A stretch of DNA of 64,000 bases, taken from the NCBI GenBank assembly GCA_003417655.1, contig QVMW01000003.1, positions 62,001-126,000 of the forward strand. The letters are read 5' to 3'. A program made the position numbers and the translations under genes. The DNA comes from Rhodobacteraceae bacterium 63075. Lineage in GTDB: Bacteria; Pseudomonadota; Alphaproteobacteria; Rhodobacterales; Rhodobacteraceae. Each line of letters begins with the position of its first letter. Position 1 is the first letter of the stretch. Positions 44,750-53,840 of this stretch are shown in pieces. The notes under the pieces were generated by a model. That model did not search any database, was not told where the DNA came from, and saw only the letters and a list, made by a program, of their open reading frames with translations.

Positions 44750-45544
44750 GGCGCTGCGCAGCTGCGGCGAGCCTTCGCGCTGCGCGGCCCAGTCGCGCAC
44801 CGCGTCGCCGAAAGCGCCGAAGAGCGCGCGGCTCACGGGGTCGTTCACGGCGTTCCACTCCGGATGCCACTGCACCGAGAGGGTGAAGCCCGGCGCATCC
44901 TTGATCCAGATCGCCTCGGGCGTGCCGTCCGGCGCATACCCTTCGACGACGACGCGCTCGCCCGCACGCAGGAGGCCCTGCCCGTGCAGCGTGTTGGTCA
45001 TCACTTCGCGCGCGCCGAAAAGCTGGTGAAACCGGCCCCCTTCGGTGAGGCGGACCTTGTGGCGCAGCTCGAACTTCTCTTCGAGCGTGCCATCGGGCGG
45101 CATGCGGTGATTGTCACGCCCCGGCAGATCGCGGATCTCGGGATGCAGCGTCGAGCCGAAGGCGACGGCAACCTCCTGAAAGCCCCGGCAGACCCCGAAG
45201 AAGGGCTGGCCGACGTCCGCACAGGCCCGGGCCAGCGGCAGGACGATCGCATCGCGCGCGCGGTCGAAATCACCATGCGCCTCGGTCGCGGCCTCGCCGT
45301 AGTTCTCCGGGTGCACGTTGGGCCGCCCGCCGGTGAAGAGAAAGCCGTCGCAGCGCTCCATCAGCTCCTCGACGGAGACGAAGCGCGGATCGGCCGGGAT
45401 GAGCAGCGGCATGCAGCCCGCCGCCGCCGCGACGGCCTCCGAGTTCATCGTCCCGCCGGCATGGGCGGGATATTGATCGTTGATGAGAAACTGGTTGCCG
45501 ATGATGCCCACGAGGGGGCGGCGCGCTGAGCTGTCCTGTTGCAT
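44747..45544 (-). CDS. Class I glutamine amidotransferase, gamma-glutamyl hydrolase (PuuD-like)
   Basis: 265 aa. The nucleophile Cys119 lies in FFGVCRGFQE, and the His of the triad in SVQWHPEWN. LFTGGRPNVHPENYGE is the PuuD-type oxyanion/substrate region. Members hydrolyse gamma-glutamyl amides such as gamma-glutamyl-GABA. The start is ATG 45544. Its TAG stop (44749-44747) overlaps the right junction of the inverted-repeat element. No other polyamine genes are adjacent. Confidence 0.87.
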   Translation of the reverse strand: MQQDSSARRPLVGIIGNQFLINDQYPAHAGGTMNSEAVAAAAGCMPLLIPADPRFVSVEELMERCDGFLFTGGRPNVHPENYGEAATEAHGDFDRARDAIVLPLARACADVGQPFFGVCRGFQEVAVAFGSTLHPEIRDLPGRDNHRMPPDGTLEEKFELRHKVRLTEGGRFHQLFGAREVMTNTLHGQGLLRAGERVVVEGYAPDGTPEAIWIKDAPGFTLSVQWHPEWNAVNDPVSRALFGAFGDAVRDWAAQREGSPQLRSA

Positions 45545-45599
45545 GTCGCCCTAGATAATACGGCGCGCGGCCGATGAAAAGGCCCCGGAGCCCGGGCGG

Positions 45600-46040
45600 C
45601 TAGCGTTTCTCGATCGGGGCGCATTTGCCCCGGGCATTTGGCCTGTTGTCGAACCCTTCAAGCGCCACGCGCACCGTGATGAGATTTGTCCCCTTCCGCC
45701 ATGTCGCCGTGTAGCGCGAGTTGGGCAGCCTGGTTACCCCGGTGGTCGAGCCCCGTTTTGCGGCCTCCATGCCATCGAGCGACCATTTGAAGGTGAGCCG
45801 CTTTGCCGTGTCCGTGGTCACGCGCGCGGCGATGGGTTTCTCGGCGAGATGGCGGATATAGGCATCGAAGACCGTGACTTGCCCGTCCGGCCCGATCCAG
45901 AAGGCCATCTCCCTGGGGATGAACTTGTCGGGGCTGACATAGCTCATCTTGCAGAGGTAGGCCTCTTTGGCCTGTGCCGCAGCCTGTGTCGGCAGCGCGG
46001 TGAGCAGAGCCAGCCCCAGCGCTGAAAGATACCGCATCAT
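45600..46040 (-). CDS. Small secreted protein of unknown function
   Basis: 146 aa with a signal peptide (MMRYLSALGLALLTALPTQAAAQ). The mature domain has two Cys (AYLCKMSY and RGKCAPIEKR) that could form a disulfide. ATG 46040 and ATG 46037 are both possible; AAGGGGA lies upstream. The ATG overlaps the stop of a truncated upstream copy (ATGA), suggesting the two were once a tandem pair translated together. The function is not recognised. Confidence 0.72.
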   Translation of the reverse strand: MMRYLSALGLALLTALPTQAAAQAKEAYLCKMSYVSPDKFIPREMAFWIGPDGQVTVFDAYIRHLAEKPIAARVTTDTAKRLTFKWSLDGMEAAKRGSTTGVTRLPNSRYTATWRKGTNLITVRVALEGFDNRPNARGKCAPIEKR

Positions 46041-46315
46041 GGTTTGATCCCCTTGCATTTGCCGCGCCCGCCGAACACGTTGTCATAGCCTTGAGGCAGC
46101 GCGTTCACGTCTTGCGCGGAAGGGCCGTGGATTTCGCCGGAGGCCGCGTCTGGCCCCGCAGGGGCCAGGAAGAAACATCGAACAAAAAACTGCTTTTTCA
46201 ATACTCTACCCTTCAACACCAGTTGCGAAGCTAGACAGCTTGAAGTTGATTCGCCACCCGTCAATATCTGCCGAACGCGCTGCCATACTGCTCCTCGACC
46301 TCGATATGATGTCAT
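46037..46315 (-). pseudogene. Truncated tandem paralogue of the small secreted protein gene
   Basis: Only the last 20-30 codons look genuine: ALPQGYDNVFGGRGKCKGIKP aligns with the C-terminus of the neighbour (ALEGFDNRPNARGKCAPIEK) at about half the positions. Upstream of this the frame runs into AT-rich sequence (KKQFFVRCFF) without signal peptide or similarity, so the front of the gene has been lost. The whole frame is given, but only about 46037-46140 is supported as a gene remnant. Confidence 0.55.
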
Positions 46316-46438
46316 GAGCCGATGACGGCTGGCAGCCCGAAGCGGTCATGGCCCGAAACGGCAGGGCTGGTCAGAGCGGACCTTCAGGCCGAGATGGTCA
46401 GGTGACCGTTGGGCGGACGAAGCGACCCTTCAGAGTAA

Positions 46439-46921
46439 TCAATCAGCCTGCTTACGCAGGCGTCGGAACATACCACGTACGATCCAACGGTGAGCGACTC
46501 CAACAGGGATCATGTAAGCGCGACCAAACAAATTGTGTACACAGACAGAAGACGTCACTGAAAGCGTATCACCTTCGATTGAAATGCAAGTCATCACGTC
46601 CAGATGACGGTCGCGCTCGGTGAGAACCAAACACTTGTCGTCTACGTGCTCGACAAGAAAAAAATCCAAGTATTGACCAACACTGACGTGTTCGACGGGT
46701 TTTCCACTAAAACCGCCAATACGTTTAACGCCAAAAACTGACGAAACTGCATCGCGTACTTGAAAAGCAACTTTAAGAAGCGGCTGCGGATCACTCATGA
46801 TCGTGTTCCAAGCAGCCAAGGCAGTCATTTTACGAGGCAAAAAGGTGTTTTGCCTATCGTAGTAATAGAGCTGGGATACCGGCTGCAAAGTTCGGATGTT
46901 TGTGTCTGGCAGAACAATCAT
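46439..46921 (-). CDS. DUF2867-family protein
   Basis: 160 aa. Pattern of the DUF2867 family: a YYYDRQNTF start region, FGVKRIGGFSGKP, DKCLVLTERDRHLDVMTCIS and a C-terminal FGRAYMIPVGVAHRWIVRGM. The function is not known. ATG 46921 with AAGG upstream. The gene is visibly AT-richer than its surroundings and lies next to a truncated gene, suggesting recent acquisition. 122 bp of sequence without a gene follow towards 46316. Confidence 0.78.
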   Translation of the reverse strand: MIVLPDTNIRTLQPVSQLYYYDRQNTFLPRKMTALAAWNTIMSDPQPLLKVAFQVRDAVSSVFGVKRIGGFSGKPVEHVSVGQYLDFFLVEHVDDKCLVLTERDRHLDVMTCISIEGDTLSVTSSVCVHNLFGRAYMIPVGVAHRWIVRGMFRRLRKQAD

Positions 46922-47130
46922 TCCGCGACCTTAGTTGCAATGCAGCAATTTGCAACATGGGCTCTCACCCGGCTTTCGCCACACGCTACACGAATGACCG
47001 CTGTCGGGAAATGGGCCAAACTTTGCAAACCCCGCTTCCTGCGCGGAGCCGACATTCGCCCTTTTACGAAATCACCACAACGGCACCCTGTGATCGCGCT
47101 CTGGCGAAACACCGCTCCCCGAAACCTCAG

Positions 47131-47144
47131 GCCCGCCACCGGGC
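47131..47144 (-). terminator. Weak hairpin after soxG
   Basis: GCCCG-N4-CGGGC lies 5 bp past the soxG stop on the minus strand. There is no T-run, so it may mark a 3' end or only protect the message. The rest of the gene-free stretch 46922-47148 shows no feature I can name. Confidence 0.35.
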
Positions 47145-47148
47145 GCGT

Positions 47149-47763
47149 TCAATAGACGCCGACTTCGCTGCCCTCCTGCGCGGCCGCCCTGAGCAGGCCG
47201 AACATGTAGTCGGCCACGGAGCGGAAGCAGACGATGGTAAAGGCCTCTTCGCCATGCATCCAGAGCGCAGCCGGAACCTGCGCGAAGCGGGTGCGGCGGA
47301 TCTCGCCTTGTCCGAACGCGCCCATGTCCACGGGGGCGAGCTTTCCGATCACCTCGCGGGCCTTGCCGCCCGTCACAGTGAAGACGGCGCGCGCGTCGGA
47401 GACGTTCTCGGCCATGAAATGCGTGCCGCTCAGCTTGTCGTTGAGCGTCGCCACAGCCGCGTCGGCCTCCGCGTGCGGCACGAGGATCAACAGCTCGTCG
47501 GGACTCATCCAGGCAGCGCCTGTCGCTGCCGCAGCGCCTGTCGCTGCCGCAGCGCCTGTCGCTGCCGCAGCGCCGCCCTCGCCGCTCATGGCAATGCCGC
47601 GCTGGCCCGGGATGGCGACACCAGAAGCCGCCTTCACAGCCGTCTTCACCTTGGCCGCCGTCAGATCACCCCGGAAGGTCACCATGCCCCTGAGGCCTGC
47701 CTCCTCGACCCGCGCGATCCCCTCGAATGCTGCGCCCTGAAGCGCCGAAACCGTGTCAGACAT
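47149..47763 (-). CDS. soxG: Sarcosine oxidase gamma subunit
   Basis: 204 aa, the small subunit of heterotetrameric sarcosine oxidase. It opens LQGAAFEGIARVEEAGLRGM and has the C-terminal FGQGEIRRTRFAQVPAALWM region typical of SoxG. The start ATG 47763 overlaps the soxA stop by 8 bp; GGGGAGAAG lies upstream. An Ala/Thr/Gly repeat around residues 63-84 is encoded by an 18-bp tandem repeat and is unusual for the family. Last gene of the soxBDAG operon. Confidence 0.9.
   Translation of the reverse strand: MSDTVSALQGAAFEGIARVEEAGLRGMVTFRGDLTAAKVKTAVKAASGVAIPGQRGIAMSGEGGAAAATGAAAATGAAAATGAAWMSPDELLILVPHAEADAAVATLNDKLSGTHFMAENVSDARAVFTVTGGKAREVIGKLAPVDMGAFGQGEIRRTRFAQVPAALWMHGEEAFTIVCFRSVADYMFGLLRAAAQEGSEVGVY
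47513..47574. repeat. In-frame 18-bp minisatellite within soxG
   Basis: Three perfect copies of an 18-bp unit (GCAGCGCCTGTCGCTGCC, at 47513, 47531 and 47549) plus 8 bp of a fourth. On the minus strand each encodes a six-residue AAATGA-type unit, so copy-number change would keep the frame and only alter a surface loop. Confidence 0.92.
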
Positions 47764-50761
47764 TCTGCTTCTCCCCTTCCGGGTCATAGAAGACCGCATC
47801 GACGATCTTCGCCTTGTAGATGGTCCCGTCCGTGCCGGGGAAGTCGATCACCTCGCCCATCCGCTCGGGCCCCTTGTGCACGAGGCCCATGGCGATGCCG
47901 CGGTCCAGCGTCGGCGAATAGTAGGTCGAGGTGACGCGCCCCTGCACGTTGCGCTGGCCGTTGGCGTTCTCGCCCTCTGCCACGGCATAGGCGCCATCGG
48001 GGATGACCGAGCCGTCGACCGTCTCCAGCCCGACAAGCTGCCAGCGGTCGGAACTCTGCATGAAGGTCCGCTCCTGCGCGCGCTTGCCGATGTAATCTTC
48101 CTTCTTCTTCGAGATCGCCCAGTGCAGCCCGAGATCCTGCGGGATGACTGTCCCGTCGGTCTCGTCGCCGATCATGATGAAGCCCTTCTCGGCGCGCATC
48201 ACGTGCATCGCCTCGGTGCCATAGGGCGTCACGCCGAACTCCTCGCCCGCGTCCCAGAGCGCGTCCCAGAGCGCGCGGCCCTGGCTGGCCGGAACGGCCA
48301 CCTCGTAGGACAGCTCCCCGGCAAAGGCGATGCGGAAGATGCGCGCATCGAATTCGCCCAGCTTGCCGGAGGTGTAGCCCATGAAGCTCAGCCCGTCCTT
48401 GGAGATGTCCACATCGCCGCCCAGTTTCTCCAGCACCTTGCGCGAGTTCGGCCCGACAACGCCAACCTGCGCCCATTGCTCCGTCGCGTTGACGACATGG
48501 ACCTGCCAGTCCCACCACTCGGTCTGGAGCCATTCCTCCATGTGGCCATGAATACGCTCCGCGCCGCCGGTCGTGGTGTGGCACAGGAAACTGTCCTCAT
48601 CGAGCCGGACGACAACGCCGTCATCGCTCAGAAAGCCGTTCTCCGAGCACATCAGCCCATAGCGGCAGCGGCCCGGCTTCAGCGTGCTCATCATGTTGGT
48701 GTAGAGCATGTCGAGGAACTTGCCCGCATCCGGCCCCTTGACGATCAGCTTGCCCAGCGTCGAGGCGTCGAGCAGCCCGAGGCTGGCCCGCGTCGCCCTG
48801 ATCTCGCGGCTCACAGCCTCATGCGGCGTCTCCTCGCCCTTCAGATAGCAATAAGGCCGCCGCCAGTGCCCGACAGGCTCCCAATGGGCGCCGTTCGCCT
48901 CGTGCCAGGCATGCATCGGCGTGCGCCGCACGGGCTGGAAGATCTCGCCGCGCGCCTCGCCGGCGATGGACGCCATGGAAATGGGCGTATAGGGCGGGCG
49001 GAAGGTCGTCGTGCCGGTCTGCGGGATGGCCTGCCCCAGCGTGTCCGAGAGGATCGCCAGGCCGTTGATATTGCTCAGCTTGCCCTGGTCCGTGGCCATG
49101 CCGAGCGTGGTATAGCGCTTGGTGTGCTCGACGCTCTCATAGCCCTCGCGGGCCGCAAGCTGCACGTCGGAGACCTTGACGTCGTTCTGGTAGTCGAGCC
49201 AGGCCTTCATGCGCAGCTTCGGGCCTGCGCCCTGCGGCATCATCCAGACAGGCTCGATGGGCAGGGCGTCATCCTGCGCCAGATCGGGCAGCGTATCGCC
49301 CCTGGCCTTGAACCCCGCCGCCTCGGCCGCGCCCTTGCCGGCGGCGTCGGCATCGGCCAGCCCCGCGCCAAGGTCCAGCGCGCCATTCGCCGCGCCCGCG
49401 CAGCGCACGAAGCCCGCGCCGTTCTGGTTCAGTGGCGGGCGGCTTTCGTCAGGGCGGAACATCGCCTCGGCCTCGTCCCAGACGAGCTTGCCGCCGCAAT
49501 GCGACCACAGGTGCACGACAGGGCTCCAGCCGCCCGACATGGCCACCGCGTCGCAAGCGACCTCCTCGAGCACAGCGCCTTCCCCGGCCTGCGCGCAGAG
49601 CTTCACGCTTTTCACGCGCTTGCCGCCGGTGACCTTGGCAATTGCCTTCCCGTTCTCCACGCGAATGCCCATCCCGCGCGCCTCGCGGGCCAGCTCGCCG
49701 CCCCCGCCCGCGCGCGCATCGACGATCACCGGCACTTCGAGCCCGGCCTTCTTCACGGCGATCGCCGTGCGATAGGCATCGTCGTTGTTGGTGACCACGG
49801 CGACACGGTCGCCCGGGCTGACGCCATACTCGGCGATATAATCGCGCACCGCCCCGGCCAGCATGACACCGGGAATGTCGTTGCCCGCAAAGCTCAGGGG
49901 CCGCTCGATCGCGCCTGTCGCGGTGATGATCTGCCCCGCGCGAATGCGCCAGAGCCGGTGCCTCGGGCCAGCCAACATCGGCGCATGGTCGCGCAGACGC
50001 TCGTAGCCCAGCAGGTAGCCGTGGTCATAGACCCCCGCGCCCATCATCCGGCGGCGCATGGTGACATTGTCCATGCCTTCGAGCTCGCCCACGAGGCGCT
50101 GAACGAAGCCCTCCTCGGGCTCGCCGTCCACCATGGCGCGCCCGCCCCAATGGGGGTCCTGCTCCATGATGAGCACCTTCGCGCCGCTCAGCGCCGCCGT
50201 CTTCGCGGCCTGCAGCCCCGCGACGCCGCCGCCGACCACCACGACATCGGCAAAGAAGTAGAAATGCTCGTAAGTGTCCGCGTCGAGCGTCTCCTTGTCC
50301 GGCGCGCGTCCGAGCCCCGCCGACTGGCGGATGAACGGCTCGAAGACATGCTTCCACGCCGGGCGCGGGAACATGAAGGTCTTGTAGTAAAAGCCCGCCG
50401 GCAGGAAGCGCGCGGCATAGTTGTTGAGCACGCCCACGTCGAATTCGAGGCTCGGCCAGTGGTTCTGGCTGGTCACGCTCAGCCCGTCGAAAAGCTCCGT
50501 GGTCGTCGCGCGCTGGTTGGGCTCGAACTTGCCCCCCTCGCCCATGTTGAACAGCGCGTTGGGCTCTTCCGAACCGCTCGCCACGACGCCGCGGGGGCGG
50601 TGATACTTGAACGAGCGGCCCATCATCATCTGGTCATTGGCCAGCAGCGCCGAGGCGAGCGTGTCGCCCTCGAAGCCCTTGAGGCGCTTGCCGTTGAAGC
50701 GGAACTCGACAGGCCTCGTGCGGTCGATCCGCCGCCCGCCATTTGCAAGACGTGTGCTCAT
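47756..50761 (-). CDS. soxA: Sarcosine oxidase alpha subunit
   Basis: 1001 aa, the usual length. It oxidises sarcosine to glycine together with SoxB, passing the methyl group to tetrahydrofolate. Starts with a ferredoxin-like cap (RPVEFRFNGKRLKGFEGDTL), then an NAD-binding domain (DVVVVGGGVAGLQAAKTA) and GAIERPLSFAGNDIPGVMLA. The C-terminal third (from about residue 620) is the folate-binding aminomethyltransferase-like domain. ATG 50761 has GGAGGG upstream and overlaps the soxD stop (ATGA). The frame runs on upstream through soxD, but that part is a shadow. Confidence 0.96.
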   Translation of the reverse strand: MSTRLANGGRRIDRTRPVEFRFNGKRLKGFEGDTLASALLANDQMMMGRSFKYHRPRGVVASGSEEPNALFNMGEGGKFEPNQRATTTELFDGLSVTSQNHWPSLEFDVGVLNNYAARFLPAGFYYKTFMFPRPAWKHVFEPFIRQSAGLGRAPDKETLDADTYEHFYFFADVVVVGGGVAGLQAAKTAALSGAKVLIMEQDPHWGGRAMVDGEPEEGFVQRLVGELEGMDNVTMRRRMMGAGVYDHGYLLGYERLRDHAPMLAGPRHRLWRIRAGQIITATGAIERPLSFAGNDIPGVMLAGAVRDYIAEYGVSPGDRVAVVTNNDDAYRTAIAVKKAGLEVPVIVDARAGGGGELAREARGMGIRVENGKAIAKVTGGKRVKSVKLCAQAGEGAVLEEVACDAVAMSGGWSPVVHLWSHCGGKLVWDEAEAMFRPDESRPPLNQNGAGFVRCAGAANGALDLGAGLADADAAGKGAAEAAGFKARGDTLPDLAQDDALPIEPVWMMPQGAGPKLRMKAWLDYQNDVKVSDVQLAAREGYESVEHTKRYTTLGMATDQGKLSNINGLAILSDTLGQAIPQTGTTTFRPPYTPISMASIAGEARGEIFQPVRRTPMHAWHEANGAHWEPVGHWRRPYCYLKGEETPHEAVSREIRATRASLGLLDASTLGKLIVKGPDAGKFLDMLYTNMMSTLKPGRCRYGLMCSENGFLSDDGVVVRLDEDSFLCHTTTGGAERIHGHMEEWLQTEWWDWQVHVVNATEQWAQVGVVGPNSRKVLEKLGGDVDISKDGLSFMGYTSGKLGEFDARIFRIAFAGELSYEVAVPASQGRALWDALWDAGEEFGVTPYGTEAMHVMRAEKGFIMIGDETDGTVIPQDLGLHWAISKKKEDYIGKRAQERTFMQSSDRWQLVGLETVDGSVIPDGAYAVAEGENANGQRNVQGRVTSTYYSPTLDRGIAMGLVHKGPERMGEVIDFPGTDGTIYKAKIVDAVFYDPEGEKQNV

Positions 50762-51087
50762 GAGAAGTCCCTCCAGCTCCAGCCGGGCCGCTTGGCCGAG
50801 ATGGCGTCCTTGATTTCCTGTGGCGGCTCCAGCGTCTGCGCGCTGTAGCTGCCGAATATCTCCAGCGTGACCGTGCAGCGCGCGACATGGAACCACTTGC
50901 CGCAGCCGTTCACATGGCGCCAGCGCTCGAGATGAACCCCCTTGGGGTTCTCGCGCATGAAGAGATAGTTCTCGAAATCGGTGTCCGCCGAGCCGGGCCC
51001 GAAGCGCTTCAGATGCGCCTCGCCGCCACCGTGGAACTCCGTCTCTTCGCCCGTCACCCCGCAACAGGGGCATTCGAGGATCAGCAT
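50758..51087 (-). CDS. soxD: Sarcosine oxidase delta subunit
   Basis: 109 aa zinc-binding subunit. The N-terminal LILECPCCGVTGEETEFHGG holds three Cys and a His; the ligand set is completed near GCGKWFHVARC. AAGGAG precedes ATG 51087. It overlaps soxA by 4 bp and is separated from soxB by 106 bp that carry the twin palindromes. Confidence 0.95.
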   Translation of the reverse strand: MLILECPCCGVTGEETEFHGGGEAHLKRFGPGSADTDFENYLFMRENPKGVHLERWRHVNGCGKWFHVARCTVTLEIFGSYSAQTLEPPQEIKDAISAKRPGWSWRDFS

Positions 51088-51130
51088 GTCAGCACTCCTT
51101 CAACCTGCACCGCGCCCGTTTCGGGGCGGG

Positions 51131-51175
51131 CAAGAATTTTCGAAAATTCTTGGCAAATTTCTTCGAAGAAATTTG
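51131..51175. repeat. Two adjacent perfect 22-bp palindromes between soxB and soxD
   Basis: Positions 51131-51152 and 51154-51175 are each fully self-complementary and centred on TTCGAA, with centres 23 bp apart. Outer arms differ (CAAGAATTTT and CAAATTTCTT). They are AT-rich in a GC-rich operon. In RNA each would make a hairpin; as DNA they could be binding sites about two helical turns apart. Confidence 0.85.
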
Positions 51176-51193
51176 TCGCGCCCGGACCGCCCA

Positions 51194-52441
51194 TCAATGC
51201 GCCACCCCCGCGGCGACGCTCTCGTCGATGAAGCGCCCCTCGATGAACCGCTCCATGCCGAACTCGGCCGCCAGCGGCCCCGGCTCGCCCTTGGCGATGA
51301 GCTCCGCCGTGGCCCAGCCGCCGCCCGGAATGGTCTTGAACCCGCCGGTGCCCCAGCCTGCATTGATGAAGCAATTGCCCAGCGGTGTCTTGCCGATGAT
51401 GGGCGAGCGGTCGCCGGTGACGTCCACGATCCCGCCCCATTGGCGCAGCATCTTGAGGCGCGAGACCATCGGGAAGGTCTCGACGAGCGCGCGCACAGTC
51501 TCCTCGATATGGTGGAACGCGCCGCGCTGCGTGTAGTTGTTATAGCCGTCCGTGCCACCGCCGATGACCATCTCGCCCTTGTCCGACTGGCTCATGTAGC
51601 CATGAACCGTGTTGGCCATGACCACGACGTCCATGCAGGGCTTGATCGGCTCGGAAACGAGCGCCTGCAGCGCCACGCTCTCGATCGGCAGGCGGAAGCC
51701 GGCCATCTCCGCCAGCGGGCCGGAATTGCCCGCGACCACCATTCCCAGCTTGTCGCAGTCGATCGCGCCGCGCGTGGTATCGACACCCGTGACCTTGCCC
51801 CCTTCCGAGCGCACGCCCGTCACTTCGCATTGCTGGATGATGTCCATGCCCATGTCCGAGCAGGCCCGCGCATAGCCCCAGGCCACGGCATCATGCCGCG
51901 CCGTTCCGGCCCGCGCCTGCCAGAGCCCGCCGAGCACGGGATAGCGCGGGCCTTCGAGGTTGATGATCGGGACGAGCTGCTTGACGCGCTCGGGGCCGAT
52001 GAACTCGGTCTGCACGCCTTGCAGCGCATTGGCATGGGCCGTGCGCTTGTAGCCGCGCACCTCGTGTTCGGTCTGCGCCAGCATGATCACGCCGCGCGGG
52101 GAGAACATCACGTTGTAGTTGAGATCCTGGCTCATGGTCTCGTAGAGCGAGCGCGCCTTCTCGTAGAGCGCCGCCGAGGGGTCCTGCAGGTAGTTCGAGC
52201 GGATGATCGTCGTGTTCCGGCCCGTGTTGCCACCGCCGAGCCAGCCCTTTTCGAGCACCGCCACGTTGGTGATCCCGTGATTCTTGCCGAGATAGAAGGC
52301 CGTGGCGAGGCCATGGCCGCCCGCGCCCACGATGATCACATCATATTTCTTCTTCGGCTCGGGGCTGCGCCAGGCCCGCTCCCAACCTGTGTGATATCTC
52401 GCGGCCTCCCGGGCCACTGCGAAGGCGGAATAGCGTCTCAT
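51194..52441 (-). CDS. soxB: Sarcosine oxidase beta subunit
   Basis: 415 aa flavoprotein that carries covalent FMN and FAD and oxidises sarcosine. FAD loop DVIIVGAGGHGLATAFYLG at about residue 34, LEKGWLGGGNTGRNTT and the C-terminal GWGTGGFKTIPGGG. The N-terminus MRRYSAFAVAREAARYHTGW matches known SoxB starts, although the ribosome site is poor. First gene of soxBDAG; divergent from ccmI across 160 bp. Confidence 0.96.
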   Translation of the reverse strand: MRRYSAFAVAREAARYHTGWERAWRSPEPKKKYDVIIVGAGGHGLATAFYLGKNHGITNVAVLEKGWLGGGNTGRNTTIIRSNYLQDPSAALYEKARSLYETMSQDLNYNVMFSPRGVIMLAQTEHEVRGYKRTAHANALQGVQTEFIGPERVKQLVPIINLEGPRYPVLGGLWQARAGTARHDAVAWGYARACSDMGMDIIQQCEVTGVRSEGGKVTGVDTTRGAIDCDKLGMVVAGNSGPLAEMAGFRLPIESVALQALVSEPIKPCMDVVVMANTVHGYMSQSDKGEMVIGGGTDGYNNYTQRGAFHHIEETVRALVETFPMVSRLKMLRQWGGIVDVTGDRSPIIGKTPLGNCFINAGWGTGGFKTIPGGGWATAELIAKGEPGPLAAEFGMERFIEGRFIDESVAAGVAH

Positions 52442-52601
52442 GAGCGTCGAATCCGATCTGCTGGGTTGTCCCGAGCTTAATGGCCCAAAGCGCCGCGCAA
52501 CCCCCGCATCAATCCGCCTTTTCAGTTTCCGAATGCGACATCGGCGCGCTCAGGCTTCTTTTCCTCTTTTCGCCGCGCGCGCGGCGCATTATCTGGTCAT
52601 C

Positions 52602-53840
52602 ATGTTGTTCTGGATCATCTGCACCGCCCTCGCCCTTTTCGTCGCAGCCCTCTTCGTGCTCGCGCTGCTGCGCGGCCGCGCGGAGGCGGAGCATCCGGCC
52701 GAATACGACCTGCGCATCTACCGCGACCAGCTGAGGGAAGTGGAGCGCGATCTCGCCCGCGGCGTGCTCGGCCCGGAGGAGGCCGAACGCACCCGCGCCG
52801 AGGTGGGCCGCCGCGTGCTCGCCGCCAATGCCCAGATCGAGACCGCCGCGCAAGGCACCGATCAGCCCCGTGGGCTGACCCTCGGCGTCGCCGCGCTCAC
52901 CGGCGCGGCGATCGTCGCCGGCGGCCTTGCGCTCTACACCGCCCTTGGCACGCCGGGCCAGGGCGATCTGCCCCATGCCGCGCGCCTCGCCGCCGCCGAA
53001 GCGGCCTATGAAAGCCGCCCCTCGCAGGCGGACTACCTCGCCCGCCTGCCCGCCATGCCGAGCACCGAGCCCGACGCGGAATATGCCGCGCTGATCGAAC
53101 GGCTGCGCACGGCCGTGTCGGAAAACCCCGATGACCTGCAAGGCCAGACCCTGCTGGCCACGAACGAAGCCCGGCTCGGCAATTTCGACGCCGCCCGCGC
53201 CGCCCAGCGCGCCGTGATCCGTCTCAGGGGCTCGGAGGCCACTGCCGAGGATTATCTCACCCTCGCGCAGCTCAATGTCAGCCAGGCCCAGGGCTATATC
53301 TCCCCCGAGGCCGAAGCGGCGCTGCGCGGCGCGCTCGACATCACCGGCGATCACCCGGTTGCGCGCTTCTTCCTCGGCCAGATGTGGCTCCAGAACGACC
53401 GCCCCGACCGCGCCTTCCGCCTCTGGTCGCGCCTGCTCTCCGAGGGCCCCGAAGACGCGCCGTGGATCGCCCCGATCCGCGACCAGATCGAGGATGTCGC
53501 CTGGCTCGCGGGGGTCGAGTATACCGCGCCCGAGCCCGGCAGCGCGGCCCCGCGCGCGCTCCCCGGCCCGAGCGCCGAGGATATCGAGAACGCCGGCGAG
53601 ATGACCCCGCAGGAGCGCATGGAGATGGTCCGGGGCATGGTCGAGGGGCTCAGCCAGCGGCTGGCCACGGAAGGGGGCACGCCCGAGGAATGGTCCCGCC
53701 TGATCGCCGCCTATGGCGCGCTCGGCAATTCCGGGCAGGCCGCCGCGATCTGGCGCGAAGCGCAGCGTGTCTTCGCCGAACGTCCCGACGCGCTGGAGAC
53801 CGTCCGGCGCGGTGCGCAGCGCGCCGGGGTCGACCAGTGA
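52602..53840 (+). CDS. ccmI: c-type cytochrome biogenesis protein CcmI
   Basis: 412 aa. An N-terminal membrane segment ([20 protein letters not shown]), a cytoplasmic leucine-zipper-like loop ([20 protein letters not shown]), a second membrane segment around residue 105, and a periplasmic TPR-like domain (from about 150). This is the CcmI layout; it presents apocytochrome to the heme lyase. ATG 52602 starts right at the first segment; the upstream in-frame stretch is rejected. The other ccm genes are not adjacent. Its stop overlaps the ruvX GTG (GTGA). Confidence 0.9.
   Translation: MLFWIICTALALFVAALFVLALLRGRAEAEHPAEYDLRIYRDQLREVERDLARGVLGPEEAERTRAEVGRRVLAANAQIETAAQGTDQPRGLTLGVAALTGAAIVAGGLALYTALGTPGQGDLPHAARLAAAEAAYESRPSQADYLARLPAMPSTEPDAEYAALIERLRTAVSENPDDLQGQTLLATNEARLGNFDAARAAQRAVIRLRGSEATAEDYLTLAQLNVSQAQGYISPEAEAALRGALDITGDHPVARFFLGQMWLQNDRPDRAFRLWSRLLSEGPEDAPWIAPIRDQIEDVAWLAGVEYTAPEPGSAAPRALPGPSAEDIENAGEMTPQERMEMVRGMVEGLSQRLATEGGTPEEWSRLIAAYGALGNSGQAAAIWREAQRVFAERPDALETVRRGAQRAGVDQ

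Noticed and set aside
44670..44870. 66-aa ORF across the right end of the inverted-repeat element
   Set aside because: Its codons come from the amidotransferase gene in another frame and the terminal repeat; no support.
47513..47574. CRISPR-like repeat
   Set aside because: Repeats are directly adjacent without spacers and lie in frame inside soxG; it is a minisatellite.
47753..50848. 1031-aa open frame opposite soxA
   Set aside because: Antisense shadow of soxA in GC-rich DNA; no domain recognisable.
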